A stretch of DNA of 64,000 nt, from the NCBI RefSeq assembly GCF_014237875.1, contig NZ_JACJVJ010000003.1:186001-250000 (forward strand). Direction: 5' to 3'. Below the pieces are notes generated by a model. That model saw nothing but the letters and a program-made list of their open reading frames with translations. It made no database searches and had not been told where the DNA came from. This document shows, in pieces, positions 50,633 to 60,088 of this stretch. This DNA is from Parasphingopyxis marina. GTDB lineage: Bacteria > Pseudomonadota > Alphaproteobacteria > Sphingomonadales > Sphingomonadaceae. Position 1 is the stretch's first letter, and every line of letters begins with the position of its first letter. Made by a program: the position numbers and the translations under genes.

Positions 50633-52240
50633 GTGAAGCGCCTTTTTGCCGTTTTTTCGATCTGCCTGACAGGAGTCGCCGGGCCCGCCGGCGGGCAGGG
50701 CATGCCGCAGCTCTCGCCCGTCGTCGAAACCGAATATGGCCGTGTCCAGGGTCTGAGCGAAAACGGCATCCACGCCTTTCGCGGTATCCGCTACGCCGCA
50801 CCGCCTATAGGCGATCTGCGGTTCATGCCGCCCGCTGATCCCGAATCCTGGCAAGACATCGCCGATGCCGCCCATCTGGGCGCGCCTTGCATGCAGGATT
50901 ATGCGCCCTCGGGACCCAATATCACCGATTTCATGCGCGAGCTGAACACGCTCTTCCCGACCTTGTCCGAAGACAAGATCGACAATGAGGATTGTCTGTT
51001 CCTCAACGTATGGACGCCCGGGACGGATGATGGCGTGCGGCCGGTGATGGTCTGGATCCATGGCGGCGGCTATGCCTATGGCTCGGGCGGCTGGCCGGCT
51101 TATGACGGCGCCAATCTCGCGCGGCGCGGCGATGTCGTCGTCGTCACCGTCAACCACCGGCTTCATCTGTTCGGCTATATCAACCTCGCGCCGATCTTCG
51201 GCGAGGAATTCGCCGGTTCGGGCAATGCCGGGAACGCCGATCTCGTCCAGAGCCTCCAATGGGTGCGCGACAACATCGCCAATTTCGGCGGCGATCCGGA
51301 CAATGTGACGATCATGGGGGAATCGGGCGGCGGATCGAAGGTCAGCCATTTGATGGCCACGCCTGCGGCCGACGGCCTGTTTCACCGCGCGATCATCCAG
51401 TCGGGCGCGGGTGTGACCAGCGGCGATGCCGGTCAGGCCGCCGATCTGGCGCGCCAGCTGCTCGACGAGGCCGGGATCGAAACGGTGGAGCAGTTGCGCG
51501 CCGCGCATCCCAACGCCTTGCTCGAGGCAATGGATGCGCTGCTCGGCCGGCTGGGGCGCGGTTTCGGCAGTCCGCATTTCCGCCCCATCGTCGACAGCGA
51601 TTTCCTGCCGCGGCATCCTTTCCGGGAGGGCGCGCCGGAGCAGTCGCACGACGTGCCGGTGCTGATCGGCTGGAATACGGACGAGATGACCTTCTTCACC
51701 CTTTCCCATCCCTGGTTCGGTAATCTCACCGACGACGCGCTCGATGCGATGGCCCCCGGCTTCGGCGAAGCGGGGCCGGCGCTGGTGGCCAATTTCCGGC
51801 AGAAATATCCCGAGTTCAGCCCCACCTATATCGCCACGCGCGCGCGGCAGGCGGGATTCGTGCAGCGGACCTTTACGCTTGCCGATGCCCAGGCGCGGAC
51901 GGGCGCACCTGTCTATATGTACCAGCTGGCCTGGGAGACGCCGGTCGATGGCGGGCAATTGCGCGCGCCGCATATGCTCGATATCCCGCTGATGTTCGAT
52001 AATGTCGAACGCTCGCGCGTCTTTGTGGGCCTCGGCGAAGAGCCGCAGCGCATGGCGGATATGATGAGCGATGCGTGGATCAGCTTTGCCCGCACCGGCG
52101 TGCCGTCGAGCGATACCTTGCCCGATTGGCCGCGCTATATGCCCGATAGCCGCATGGTGATGCAGCTGGACCTCGAACCCGGGATTGTCGCGGACCCCGA
52201 GCGCGGAGCCCGGGAGATCCTGTCGGCGGGGCGGGACTAG
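50633..52240 (+). CDS. Carboxylesterase type B family protein
   Basis: 535 residues: signal peptide (1-20), then the type-B carboxylesterase alpha/beta-hydrolase core. FRGIRYAAPPIGDLRF, NEDCLFLNVWTP, MVWIHGGGYAYGSGG (oxyanion hole) and the nucleophile Ser in GESGGGSK are all present. The catalytic His probably lies in LRAPHMLDIPL. Likely a secreted/periplasmic ester hydrolase. GTG 50633 with GGGGAGAG is preferred over TTG 50612. The stop overlaps the convergent PdeM stop by 4 bases. Confidence 0.9.
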   Translation: MKRLFAVFSICLTGVAGPAGGQGMPQLSPVVETEYGRVQGLSENGIHAFRGIRYAAPPIGDLRFMPPADPESWQDIADAAHLGAPCMQDYAPSGPNITDFMRELNTLFPTLSEDKIDNEDCLFLNVWTPGTDDGVRPVMVWIHGGGYAYGSGGWPAYDGANLARRGDVVVVTVNHRLHLFGYINLAPIFGEEFAGSGNAGNADLVQSLQWVRDNIANFGGDPDNVTIMGESGGGSKVSHLMATPAADGLFHRAIIQSGAGVTSGDAGQAADLARQLLDEAGIETVEQLRAAHPNALLEAMDALLGRLGRGFGSPHFRPIVDSDFLPRHPFREGAPEQSHDVPVLIGWNTDEMTFFTLSHPWFGNLTDDALDAMAPGFGEAGPALVANFRQKYPEFSPTYIATRARQAGFVQRTFTLADAQARTGAPVYMYQLAWETPVDGGQLRAPHMLDIPLMFDNVERSRVFVGLGEEPQRMADMMSDAWISFARTGVPSSDTLPDWPRYMPDSRMVMQLDLEPGIVADPERGAREILSAGRD

Positions 52241-52899
52241 GCCGCGAGCGGAAAGCGCAGCAGCCTGTCACTGACCGGCACGAGCGCTTCGGCACCCGGC
52301 CCGGCGGCGCGGACGATTTCCGGGTGCGCGGCGTCGAGCCCGCCGGTCAGCGCGCCGAAGGCCGGCAGGATCAGCTTGGTTTCCGAGGCGACGAAGCAGC
52401 GCCGCGCGACATTCTGGCCGCGCACGCGGACACGCAGCTTGGGATGGAAATGGCCTGAAAGTTCAGGGCGCGGGTCTGATGGGTCCGCCTCGTGGCGCAG
52501 GACGAGGCCGTCGACCTCGGCTTCGTGTACGATCCGCCCGCCATGGGTATCCTCCATCGCGAGATCGTGATTGCCGGCGATCCAGGTCCATTTCAGCGTC
52601 GAAGTCAGGCCCCTGAGCTGCGCTGTCGCGCGCACGGAAAGGCGCTTGCTGCCATCGCTATCGTGAAAGCTGTCGCCAAGGCACCATAGCTCCCGCGCAT
52701 TTGTTGCCGCCGCCAGCGCCTCAAGATCGGCGAGCGTCGCCTCGCTGTCATAGGGCGGCAGCATCTGGCCGAAGCGCGCATACCAGCTCGCCTTCTCGAA
52801 ATGCAGATCGGCAACGAGCAGCGCATGGCGCGCAGGCCAGAACAAGGCGGCCTGGGGTAGGGCGATCAGCTCATGGCCGGAGAACGAAAAGCGAACCAT
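52237..52899 (-). CDS. pdeM: Ligase-associated DNA damage response endonuclease PdeM
   Basis: 220 residues of the calcineurin-like fold. Metal motifs in order: DLHFEK (about 31-36), GDSFHD, GNHD and GHFHPKLRV. The pattern is that of PdeM, the nuclease of a set with an ATP-dependent ligase, an exonuclease and a DEXH helicase. Here the helicase lies 4.5 kb away and the ligase and exonuclease are not in the window. ATG 52899 begins the conserved part. It is divergent from the next gene. Confidence 0.88.
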   Translation of the reverse strand: MVRFSFSGHELIALPQAALFWPARHALLVADLHFEKASWYARFGQMLPPYDSEATLADLEALAAATNARELWCLGDSFHDSDGSKRLSVRATAQLRGLTSTLKWTWIAGNHDLAMEDTHGGRIVHEAEVDGLVLRHEADPSDPRPELSGHFHPKLRVRVRGQNVARRCFVASETKLILPAFGALTGGLDAAHPEIVRAAGPGAEALVPVSDRLLRFPLAA

Positions 52900-52961
52900 T
52901 GCATTGCCATAAGGCGGGTCTAGAGAAAGCGGCAAGACTTTTGTCCGGGAGCGATCACCCA

Positions 52962-53345
52962 ATGAAGAAGTTTTTCGCGATTGGCGCTGCGTCGGCGGCG
53001 CTTGCCATGTCGAGTTCGGCGTCCACCCAGGTTGCGACCGACGAAGCGTCGGACGTCGAATGTCTCGCCGCGACGCTGATCATTTCGCAAAATGCCGAAC
53101 AGCCGGTCGCCGATCAGGCGATGTCGGCGGTCATGTATTTCATCGGCAAGATCCAGGCACGCGGACTCGATTATACCTTGGCGCTGGAGACGGCGCTGCG
53201 GGAGATGACCAATATCGGCCTCGACCGCGCGACCGCACGATGCGAGGCGGAGCTCCAGTTCGTCGCCACCGACATGCAGCGACGCGGGGACGAGATCGAG
53301 GCGCGTGAACAGCTGGAGCTTCGCGAAGGCATGCCTGCCGAATAG
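52962..53345 (+). CDS. Exported hypothetical protein
   Basis: 127 residues with a clear signal peptide (MKKFFAIGAASAALAMSSSA; cleavage near residue 21). The mature part is helical and acidic with two Cys (VECLAAT and ARCEAEL) likely disulfide-bonded. Family not recognised, though short helical proteins of this type are common in sphingomonads. It lies between PdeM and the MFS gene, its stop separated from that of the MFS gene by one base. Confidence 0.65.
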   Translation: MKKFFAIGAASAALAMSSSASTQVATDEASDVECLAATLIISQNAEQPVADQAMSAVMYFIGKIQARGLDYTLALETALREMTNIGLDRATARCEAELQFVATDMQRRGDEIEAREQLELREGMPAE

Positions 53346-53346
53346 C

Positions 53347-54774
53347 TCAGCTCTTTACCGCGGCTCCGGACTGTTCCGCCCTTGCCAAGGCGACAAGGCG
53401 CATCGCCGCCAGCGCGCCGATCAGGCCGAAAGGCACGCCGATAGCGCACACCCAGAAGCCGGCTGCGGCGACCGACTGCGCGTTCGGGCCATCGGCAAAT
53501 CCCGTCACATTGGCCGCGATGCCGACGATCGCGGCCCCGGCCGCCCCCCCGGCGTTGCGCATCGCCGCGATGCCGCCCGATCCGGTCGCGCCCTCATGCT
53601 CGTCCAGATTGGCCATGACGAGCCGGTTGGCAAAACTCGAATAGAGCCCGAAACCCCCGCCCATCATGGCGCCCCCCAACAGCACCAGAGGAAGGTCGCC
53701 GCTCGCGAGGAAAAATGCGAGCAGCAGGAGGCCCATCGGGATCAGCAGCGTTCCGATGACGATCCAGCGCCGCCGCCACTGCGGTCCCGAACCGGCAACG
53801 AGCAGCGCCGCAACCGTCCAGACGGCCGCTTCGATAGCGACGACATATCCCGCTTCGAGGGCGGAAAGCCCGTTGGTGAATTGCAGAATGGCCGGCGCGT
53901 AGATGCTGAAACCGATCGCTCCGGCCATGGTCGCGAAATAGGTGGCATAGGCGGCACCGATCAATGAACCGAAATTGCCGGCCTGGCGCGGAAAAAGGCG
54001 GGATTCGGCTTTGCGGTCGACAATGAGGGCGAGCGTCAGAAGGACCACGCCGGCGGGAACTAATGTCCATTGCAGCCAGGCGGCAGTGACGACGCCCGCG
54101 CTCGAAAGCAGGACGATGCCCAGGGTGATTATTATCAGTTGGAAAAAGGGTACGCGCCCGCCCTGTTCGCCGCCATGGGCAGGGACGAGGTGGATCGTGG
54201 CCCAGGCGAAGAGCAGAGCCTGCACCGCGAACAGCCAGAAAACGCCGCGCCAGGCGCCGCCATCGGCGAACAGCCCGCCGATCAGCGGCCCGATAAAGGT
54301 CGCGACGCCCCAGATGGCGGTCGCCGCCGCGAAGATGCGGACGAGAAAGCGCTCGGGAAAGACGACGTGGATGGTGACGAAGCAGAAGCCGAGTACCCAA
54401 CCGGCGCCGATCCCCTGGATAACGCGCCCGGCGATGAAGAAGCCGATGCCCGGCCCTGCCGCGCTCATCGCGCACCCCGCAGCGAGCAACAGGCCCGACC
54501 CGACCATCGCCCGGCGCAGGCCGATCCGGTCGGCCAGCCATCCCGCGCAGGCGCCCGCGACGACGACGCCGACCAGATAGCCGGAGGTTGCCCAGCCGAA
54601 CCAGGCATAGCCGTCGAGATCGGCACCGACGCTGGGCATGATGGTAGTCGTGACCAGCGCATCGGCCGCCTGCAGCCAGACGCCGAGCATGATCAACGCA
54701 AAGGCGGGCAAGCGGTCAGCCGAGAGGAGTTCGCGCCAGCGTGCCGTATCTTCGGGCGTTCCCGTCATGGACAT
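53347..54774 (-). CDS. MFS transporter, DHA2-like
   Basis: 475 residues with 14 or so membrane helices. Motif A is GWLADRIGLRRAMVGSG. Motif C-type Gly-rich region GIGAGWVLGFCFVTIHVVF. The 14-helix layout suits the DHA2 drug/H+ antiporter group, though specificity is unknown. Two near starts (54774, 54768) are possible. The upstream neighbour ends 22 bases away, so the two may be co-transcribed. Confidence 0.88.
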   Translation of the reverse strand: MSMTGTPEDTARWRELLSADRLPAFALIMLGVWLQAADALVTTTIMPSVGADLDGYAWFGWATSGYLVGVVVAGACAGWLADRIGLRRAMVGSGLLLAAGCAMSAAGPGIGFFIAGRVIQGIGAGWVLGFCFVTIHVVFPERFLVRIFAAATAIWGVATFIGPLIGGLFADGGAWRGVFWLFAVQALLFAWATIHLVPAHGGEQGGRVPFFQLIIITLGIVLLSSAGVVTAAWLQWTLVPAGVVLLTLALIVDRKAESRLFPRQAGNFGSLIGAAYATYFATMAGAIGFSIYAPAILQFTNGLSALEAGYVVAIEAAVWTVAALLVAGSGPQWRRRWIVIGTLLIPMGLLLLAFFLASGDLPLVLLGGAMMGGGFGLYSSFANRLVMANLDEHEGATGSGGIAAMRNAGGAAGAAIVGIAANVTGFADGPNAQSVAAAGFWVCAIGVPFGLIGALAAMRLVALARAEQSGAAVKS

Positions 54775-54796
54775 CGCAACGCTGATCCGGGCCGCG

Positions 54797-55450
54797 TCAG
54801 CAGCGGATCATCTCGTGATGGCTGCCATCGGCGAACACGGCCGCCCCGGCATTCTGGCCCATCCAATAGACGGTCCAGCGGCGTTCGGACGGAGTTTCAA
54901 GCGGCTGGAGGTCGCCTCCTTCGCCTTCCGCATCGGTAACCGTTATCACGAGCTGTTCGCCGTCCAGCGTCCAGCGACCCGCTTCGCCCATCGCCCAATA
55001 GCGGCCATCCGCTTCGAGCATGAAGCCGCCGTCATTCTCGCAATTGCCCTCAAAATTCCATGTGCCTGACAGCCAATATTCGCTTGTTTCCATCATCATC
55101 GGCGAGGACGGGTCGAGCGGGATGCGCGGAGCGCGGTCTTCGGGCGAGCGTATGTCGAGCGCGAGCCAGCCATTGTCGCCGCCGACAAAGATTGCGCGTT
55201 CGGTGACGCCCGGATTGTCGCATGGCCCGGCGACGCCCTCCGCGACGCACAGGTTGATGCTCCACCGGCAATCATAGCCGGGCTGGCCGGGAACGGTTTC
55301 GCAGCCCTCCGGCTCGATCGCCTCGACGGGAACGCCGTCGCCGCCGAGCGCGTTGTGGAGCGCCTGGGCGATCGCACGGGCATCGGGTTCGGCGCTCGCG
55401 GGAACGGCGAGCGCCAATATCAGCGGTAGGGAAAGGGCGAAACGGGTCAT
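54797..55450 (-). CDS. Exported hypothetical protein with paired cysteines
   Basis: 217 residues with a signal peptide (about 1-20, PASAEP). Several Cys (CETVPG, DCRW, LCVAEG, PCDNPG, NCEND, final IRC) suggest a disulfide-rich extracytoplasmic fold. The second half has a lipocalin-like WNFEGNCENDGGFMLEADGRYWAMGEAGRW pattern, in which small molecules might bind. Not a family I can name. AGGAG 6 bases before ATG 55450 favours it over the ATG two codons earlier. Confidence 0.62.
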   Translation of the reverse strand: MTRFALSLPLILALAVPASAEPDARAIAQALHNALGGDGVPVEAIEPEGCETVPGQPGYDCRWSINLCVAEGVAGPCDNPGVTERAIFVGGDNGWLALDIRSPEDRAPRIPLDPSSPMMMETSEYWLSGTWNFEGNCENDGGFMLEADGRYWAMGEAGRWTLDGEQLVITVTDAEGEGGDLQPLETPSERRWTVYWMGQNAGAAVFADGSHHEMIRC

Positions 55451-55480
55451 GATCATCTCCTGCGGGGCGGCCCATTTATG

Positions 55481-56686
55481 TCAATCGGCGAGCGACGCGC
55501 TATAGGCCTCGGCCTCGCGCAGCAGGCGCAGCACATTGCCGCTCCACATTTTTGCCAGATCGTCTTCGCCATAGCCCGCGGCGATCAGCCGTTCCGTGAT
55601 CTGCGGCAACGCCGTGATATCGCGCATGCCGACAACGCCGCCGCCGCCATCCCAGTCAGCCCCGAACGCGACATGGTCGACCCCGGCGACCTCGATCAGG
55701 TGCAGCACGCTCGCCATGAAGGTCTCGAAATCGGCCTCGGTGCGCGGATGTTCCGCGTCGTAGGCGCGCAGCGCGGTGATGGCTGCCGCCTGCTCTTCGG
55801 CCGACATCGCGGCCAGGCTTTCGAGCCGTTCGGTCAACTCGTCGCGCACCGTGTCCTCATCGCCGCCGCCCGAGAGATAGACGCTGTTGACCGCGATCAC
55901 CCCGCCCGATTCCGCGAGCCGCCGGATGCGTTCGTCGGTCAGGTTGCGGGGGTGATCGAAAATCGCCTGCGGGCCGGAGTGGGAAAGAATGATCGGCGTC
56001 GCGCTGAGCTCGATCATCTGGTCGACGACATCGTCCGAAGCGTGCGAGCCGTCCGGGACAATGCCCAGCCGGTTCATCTCGACGATCAGCTCGCGCCCCA
56101 GCGGACTGAGGCCATTCCATCGTGGTTCGGGATCGGTCGAGCTGTCGGCGAACTGGTTGTTACGGAAATGAACGGGCCCCGCCATCCGCACACCGCGATC
56201 GTAAAAGCCCTGCAGCGCCGAAATATCCTCGCCCAGCGGATAGCTGTTCTCGATGCTCTGGAAGACGAAGCCGCGGCCCCGGGCAACGATCCGTTCGGCA
56301 TCGTCGGCGGTCCAGGCGGCCTCGAGAGTGCCGGCGTTGGTCGCGAGCATCAGCAGGATTTCGAGCTGGCGCTGGGCTGCGGAGGCACCCGCTTCGGCAA
56401 AGCCTTGCTCGGTCAGTTCTCCTTGCGATGTGTAAATAACGAAGAAGCCGCCATCGAGCCCGCCTTCGACCATGCGTGGTTGATCGACCTGGGCGATGTC
56501 CGTTTCCAGGCCGTGACGGTCGCCCATGCGCCAGCCGGGGCGCGCGAAATGGATCGGCGTATCGAGATGGGTGTCGAGCGTCAGCAGGTTTTGATGAACC
56601 GCGGCGGGATCCTGTATGGCGAGCGCGGGCACCGCCGCAATCGACGCGGCCAGTGCCGCCATAGCTGTCCTAACCGAATTGCGCAT
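55481..56686 (-). CDS. Membrane dipeptidase (peptidase M19)
   Basis: 401 residues, signal peptide (1-24), then the renal-dipeptidase TIM barrel. Metal ligands are in the DTHLDTP motif (about 37-43) and in later ILSHSGPQAIFDHPRN and FGADWDGG blocks, as in M19. It hydrolyses dipeptides (including D-amino acid or beta-lactam-like bonds) in the periplasm. ATG 56686, with AAGGGGAT upstream, is chosen. The next gene starts 25 bases downstream. Confidence 0.92.
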   Translation of the reverse strand: MRNSVRTAMAALAASIAAVPALAIQDPAAVHQNLLTLDTHLDTPIHFARPGWRMGDRHGLETDIAQVDQPRMVEGGLDGGFFVIYTSQGELTEQGFAEAGASAAQRQLEILLMLATNAGTLEAAWTADDAERIVARGRGFVFQSIENSYPLGEDISALQGFYDRGVRMAGPVHFRNNQFADSSTDPEPRWNGLSPLGRELIVEMNRLGIVPDGSHASDDVVDQMIELSATPIILSHSGPQAIFDHPRNLTDERIRRLAESGGVIAVNSVYLSGGGDEDTVRDELTERLESLAAMSAEEQAAAITALRAYDAEHPRTEADFETFMASVLHLIEVAGVDHVAFGADWDGGGGVVGMRDITALPQITERLIAAGYGEDDLAKMWSGNVLRLLREAEAYSASLAD

Positions 56687-56775
56687 TGCCGATCCCCTTG
56701 CTGATGCCATGGGCAGACTAGCGCGGCTTTTTCTTGCTGTCTCGGTCGGCTGTGGAACTAACTGCTGGGAAAAAG

Positions 56776-56809
56776 CCGGCATCCGCCCAAGGGGCCGGGC
56801 GGATGCCGG
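56776..56809 (-). terminator. Terminator of the 135-residue exported gene
   Basis: A perfect 13-bp stem (CCGGCATCCGCCC and its complement) with an 8-base loop, followed on the minus strand by CTTTTTC. It is 29 bases after the stop at 56839. Confidence 0.82.
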
Positions 56810-56838
56810 AGACCGAAATGGGTATTTCCGGGGAGGGC

Positions 56839-57246
56839 TTAGAGGCCGCGCATCCCGATGCCGACGATCTTCGGCGGATCGCGGTCGTTCATGACGAGGC
56901 TGATCGCTTCGGTCCGGCTGGTGCCGTTGCTGACCTGCACGATGATTCCGTTCGACGCTTCCTGCACGCCGACGAGCGAAAGATCGCCATGCCGTCGCGC
57001 GATGCGATTCAGCTGCTGCAATTGCATGCGGAAGCTGGAATTTTCGACATGTTGCTGCGCCCAGCGCGTCCGATCGCCGCTGCCGCCGTTCAGCGCAGCG
57101 ACCAGCGATTCGCCGATCTGCTGCGCCGAATGACCGGCCTCGGATTGGGCGAGCGCGGGGCTCGTGGCCACCGTCAGCCCGGCGAAGGGAAGGGCGAAGG
57201 CGGCAAGCGCGAGCCGTAGTCGCGCGGCTTTTGTTTTCGTCATCAT
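56839..57246 (-). CDS. Exported hypothetical protein
   Basis: 135 residues with a strong signal peptide (cleavage near SPALAQ). The mature part has no Cys and a hydrophobic QIGESLVAALN helix and a NGIIVQVSNGTSRTEAISLVM strand region. The family is not recognised. ATGATG at 57246/57243, preceded by GGAGAG. A good terminator follows, so it is a one-gene unit. Confidence 0.65.
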   Translation of the reverse strand: MMTKTKAARLRLALAAFALPFAGLTVATSPALAQSEAGHSAQQIGESLVAALNGGSGDRTRWAQQHVENSSFRMQLQQLNRIARRHGDLSLVGVQEASNGIIVQVSNGTSRTEAISLVMNDRDPPKIVGIGMRGL

Positions 57247-57423
57247 GACTCTCCTGAACCTTGGTACGCATGCACGAATCATTACGAAACGAGCTATTAC
57301 TGTTGTAGGTGGATAGGACAGTCGATGCGCCCCGGATTCGACGAGTTGCAGCCTGCGCTCGACGGGTGCCGATCAAATAACGACAAATGTCTTAGGCTGC
57401 CGTCGGAGCGTGCCTCGTGCGCG

Positions 57424-59916
57424 TCAGTCAGTGCGCATCGCGATTTCCGCCAGCGCTTCAGCCTCGATCAGCAGCGCATCGTCGACGGTTCCTTGGGCGA
57501 CATGTTCGCGGCCAATGAGAACCAGCACCGGCACGGCGAGTGGCGAGACACGGGGGAGGTCGACATGGACCATCGTGTCTTGCGCGCGATCCAGCAGCGA
57601 GGCGAGACGGCCGACATCGGTGAGCTTGGTCCGCGCATCGGCCCAAGCCGCCTGCAGCAACAGATGATCGGGTTCGTACCGGCGAAGCACGTCGTAGATC
57701 AGGTCGGTCGAAAAGGTAACCTGCTTGCCGGTCTTGCGTTTGCCCGGGTGCTGGCGCTCGACGAGGCCGCCGATCACCGCCACTTCGCGAAAGGCGCGCT
57801 TGAGCAAGTGCGAGCCCTCGACCCAGTCGACAAATTCATGTTCCAGGATATCGGGAGAGAAAAGCGGCGCGGGATCGCGCACCCGTTCCAGCGAATAGCA
57901 GGCGAGACTGTAATCGTTGGCGACAAAGCCGATGGGTTTCAGCCCGGCCGTTTCCATTCGCCGGGTCAGCAGCATGCCAAGCGACTGGTGCGCGTTCCAG
58001 CCTTCGAAACTATAGGCAACCATATAGTGGCGATGTTCGTGCGGGAATGTCTCGACCAGCAGTTCGTTCGCCTTGGGCAGGCGGGATCGGAGCGCCTGGA
58101 TCGTCAGCCATTCCTCGACATCCTCGGGAAAGGCCGCCCATTCGCTGCGATCGGCCAGGAAGCCGCGCACCCGGTTGGCAAGATGCGTAGTCAGCGGCAT
58201 CCGCGCGCCCATATAGGAAGGAATGCGCGCGGCCTTGGCCGAAGCGCGGACGAGGAGGTCGGGATCCTTGATCGAAAGAACTTCGAGACTCATGCCCGCG
58301 AAGAAGAAGGTGTCGCCGGTTGATAGCGAAGCGGCAAATATCTCCTCCACCCTGCCGACCTTGCGGCCGTTCCGGAACCGGATGTCGAGCATCGGCGCCT
58401 CGACGATGATCCCCGCGTTGAGCCTGTGCTGCTTGACGAATTTGGGATGGCTGACACGCCAGATGGTCTGCCCGTGTTCGTCGATTTCCGACGTCAGCCG
58501 CTTGAACTTGTCATAGGCTTTGAGCGCATATCCGCCGTTGGCGATATAATCGAGTTCGCGCGCGAATTCCGCCGATGTGAGCTCGCGATAGGGCGCGGCC
58601 GAGCGGATCTCGGCCAGCATCGCGGCTTCCTCGAACGGCTGAGCGCAGGCGCAGGCCATCAGATGCTGCGCGAGGACGTCCAGGCCGCCGGGCCGGAAAG
58701 CATCCGCGTCGAGTTCCTTTTCCGCCACCGCGTCGAGCGCCGCGCGGGCTTCCAAATATTCGAAGCGATTGCCGGGGACGAGGATCGCCTCGGACGGTTC
58801 GTCGAGCCGATGGTTGGAACGGCCGATACGCTGGAGCAGCCGTGAAGCGCCCTTGGGCGCGCCCATCTGAACGACGCAATCGACATCGCCCCAATCGACG
58901 CCGAGATCGAGGCTGGCGGTCGCCACCAGCCCGCGAAGCTCGCCGCGCGCCATCGCGCTTTCCACCTTACGCCGTGCCTCGCGGGAGAGCGAACCATGAT
59001 GAATGCCGATCGGCAGCTGCGCCTCATTCGCCTTCCACAGTTTCTGGAAAGTCAGTTCGGCGAGGCTGCGGGTGTTGCAGAAAATAAGCGTCGTCTTGTG
59101 AGCGGCGATGATTTCCATCACCTGTTCGGTCGCATACATGCCCGAATGGCCGGACCAGGGGACGCGATCCTCGGGCAGCAGGATGCGGATATCCGCCTCG
59201 GCGCCGGGATCGCCGCGCACGATCGAGACATTGTCCGTCTTACCGCCGGGCGCCAGCCATTGGGCATAGGCATGCGGGTCTGCGACCGTCGCCGAAAGCG
59301 CGACCCGGCGCACATTCGGTGCGAGCGCCTGCAGCCGCGACAGGCCGAGATTCAGCAGGTCGCCGCGCTTCTGGGGAGCAAAAGCGTGGACCTCGTCAAT
59401 GATGACGGTCTTCAACTCCGCGAACAGCGTTGCGCTGTCGGAATAGGACAGCAGCAGGCTCAAGGATTCGGGTGTGGTCAACAACATCTGCGGCGGGCGC
59501 CGGCGCTGGCGGACCTTGCGGTTATGCGGCGTATCACCGGTGCGGGTTTCGACTCGGATATCGAGCGCCATTTCCTCGATGGGTGCGAGCAGATTCCGCT
59601 GGACATCGACCGCGAGCGCCTTGAGCGGCGATATATAGAGCGTGTGCAGTCCGCCAGATGGCGTCTCGATCAGATCGGCGATGCTCGGCAGGAAGCCGGC
59701 CAGCGTCTTGCCCGCCCCGGTCGGCGCGACGAGCAGCGCATGTTTTGCCGCTCGCGCCGCCTCCAGCATTTCCCGCTGGTGCCGTCTTACGTTCCAGCCG
59801 CGACTTGCGAACCAGTCATCGATTGCGTTCGGCAAAAGGGATTGTGTCGCCATCGCGGCCATATAGGCACGATGCCGCGCCGCGGATACTGGATCGACCC
59901 GTTCGATCGGCGTCAT
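57424..59916 (-). CDS. Ligase-associated DNA damage response DEXH-box helicase (Lhr-type)
   Basis: 830 residues. Helicase core: VAPTGAGKT (Walker A), VIIDEVHAF (DEXH), VALSATVADP (motif III), then QMGAPKGASRLLQRIGRSNHR (motif VI). The C-terminal half is the DEAD/H Lhr region with a winged helix and a WYL-independent tail. It belongs to the set of PdeM, an ATP-dependent ligase and an exonuclease; only PdeM is nearby (52.2 kb). Start uncertain: ATG 59916 or ATG 59853 (809 residues), the latter nearer the usual N-terminus. Confidence 0.9.
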   Translation of the reverse strand: MTPIERVDPVSAARHRAYMAAMATQSLLPNAIDDWFASRGWNVRRHQREMLEAARAAKHALLVAPTGAGKTLAGFLPSIADLIETPSGGLHTLYISPLKALAVDVQRNLLAPIEEMALDIRVETRTGDTPHNRKVRQRRRPPQMLLTTPESLSLLLSYSDSATLFAELKTVIIDEVHAFAPQKRGDLLNLGLSRLQALAPNVRRVALSATVADPHAYAQWLAPGGKTDNVSIVRGDPGAEADIRILLPEDRVPWSGHSGMYATEQVMEIIAAHKTTLIFCNTRSLAELTFQKLWKANEAQLPIGIHHGSLSREARRKVESAMARGELRGLVATASLDLGVDWGDVDCVVQMGAPKGASRLLQRIGRSNHRLDEPSEAILVPGNRFEYLEARAALDAVAEKELDADAFRPGGLDVLAQHLMACACAQPFEEAAMLAEIRSAAPYRELTSAEFARELDYIANGGYALKAYDKFKRLTSEIDEHGQTIWRVSHPKFVKQHRLNAGIIVEAPMLDIRFRNGRKVGRVEEIFAASLSTGDTFFFAGMSLEVLSIKDPDLLVRASAKAARIPSYMGARMPLTTHLANRVRGFLADRSEWAAFPEDVEEWLTIQALRSRLPKANELLVETFPHEHRHYMVAYSFEGWNAHQSLGMLLTRRMETAGLKPIGFVANDYSLACYSLERVRDPAPLFSPDILEHEFVDWVEGSHLLKRAFREVAVIGGLVERQHPGKRKTGKQVTFSTDLIYDVLRRYEPDHLLLQAAWADARTKLTDVGRLASLLDRAQDTMVHVDLPRVSPLAVPVLVLIGREHVAQGTVDDALLIEAEALAEIAMRTD

Positions 59917-60002
59917 GCCTTGTCGGTCGGGAAATGAGGCGAATGGCAGTTAGAAGCTGCGCCGCGCCTAACAGGTTGTTATTGCGACGCACAAAATCCG
60001 GA

Positions 60003-60062
60003 CAAAAAAAGGGCCGCCCCGAGGGGCAGCCCTGAAGTTTAGGAGAGGATGCCTGAAAGGCA
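60003..60062 (-). ncRNA. Candidate small RNA with anti-Shine-Dalgarno loop
   Basis: Read on the minus strand the element starts with a small hairpin (TGCCT-TTC-AGGCA, 60062-60050), then a single-stranded pyrimidine-rich run TCCTCTCCTAAACTTC, which could pair with ribosome binding sites, then a GC-rich hairpin and seven T. A -35-like TTGCAG and a -10-like TACAAA sit 17 bases apart just upstream (60096-60068). The size is about 60 bases. It lies in the only gap over 300 bases in the window (59917-60224), between the Lhr helicase and the phosphomannomutase. This hairpin/anti-SD/terminator plan is typical of alphaproteobacterial trans-acting sRNAs, but no family match could be made. Confidence 0.5.
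60004..60033 (-). terminator. Rho-independent terminator of the candidate sRNA
   Basis: GGGC/GCCC plus an inner GCCC/GGGC pairing (one C-A mismatch) with a 4-base loop, and a seven-T tail on the minus strand. It could alternatively end the phosphomannomutase transcript, whose stop is 190 bases upstream. Confidence 0.78.
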
Positions 60063-60088
60063 CGATCTTTGTATGTCTTACTGCATTT

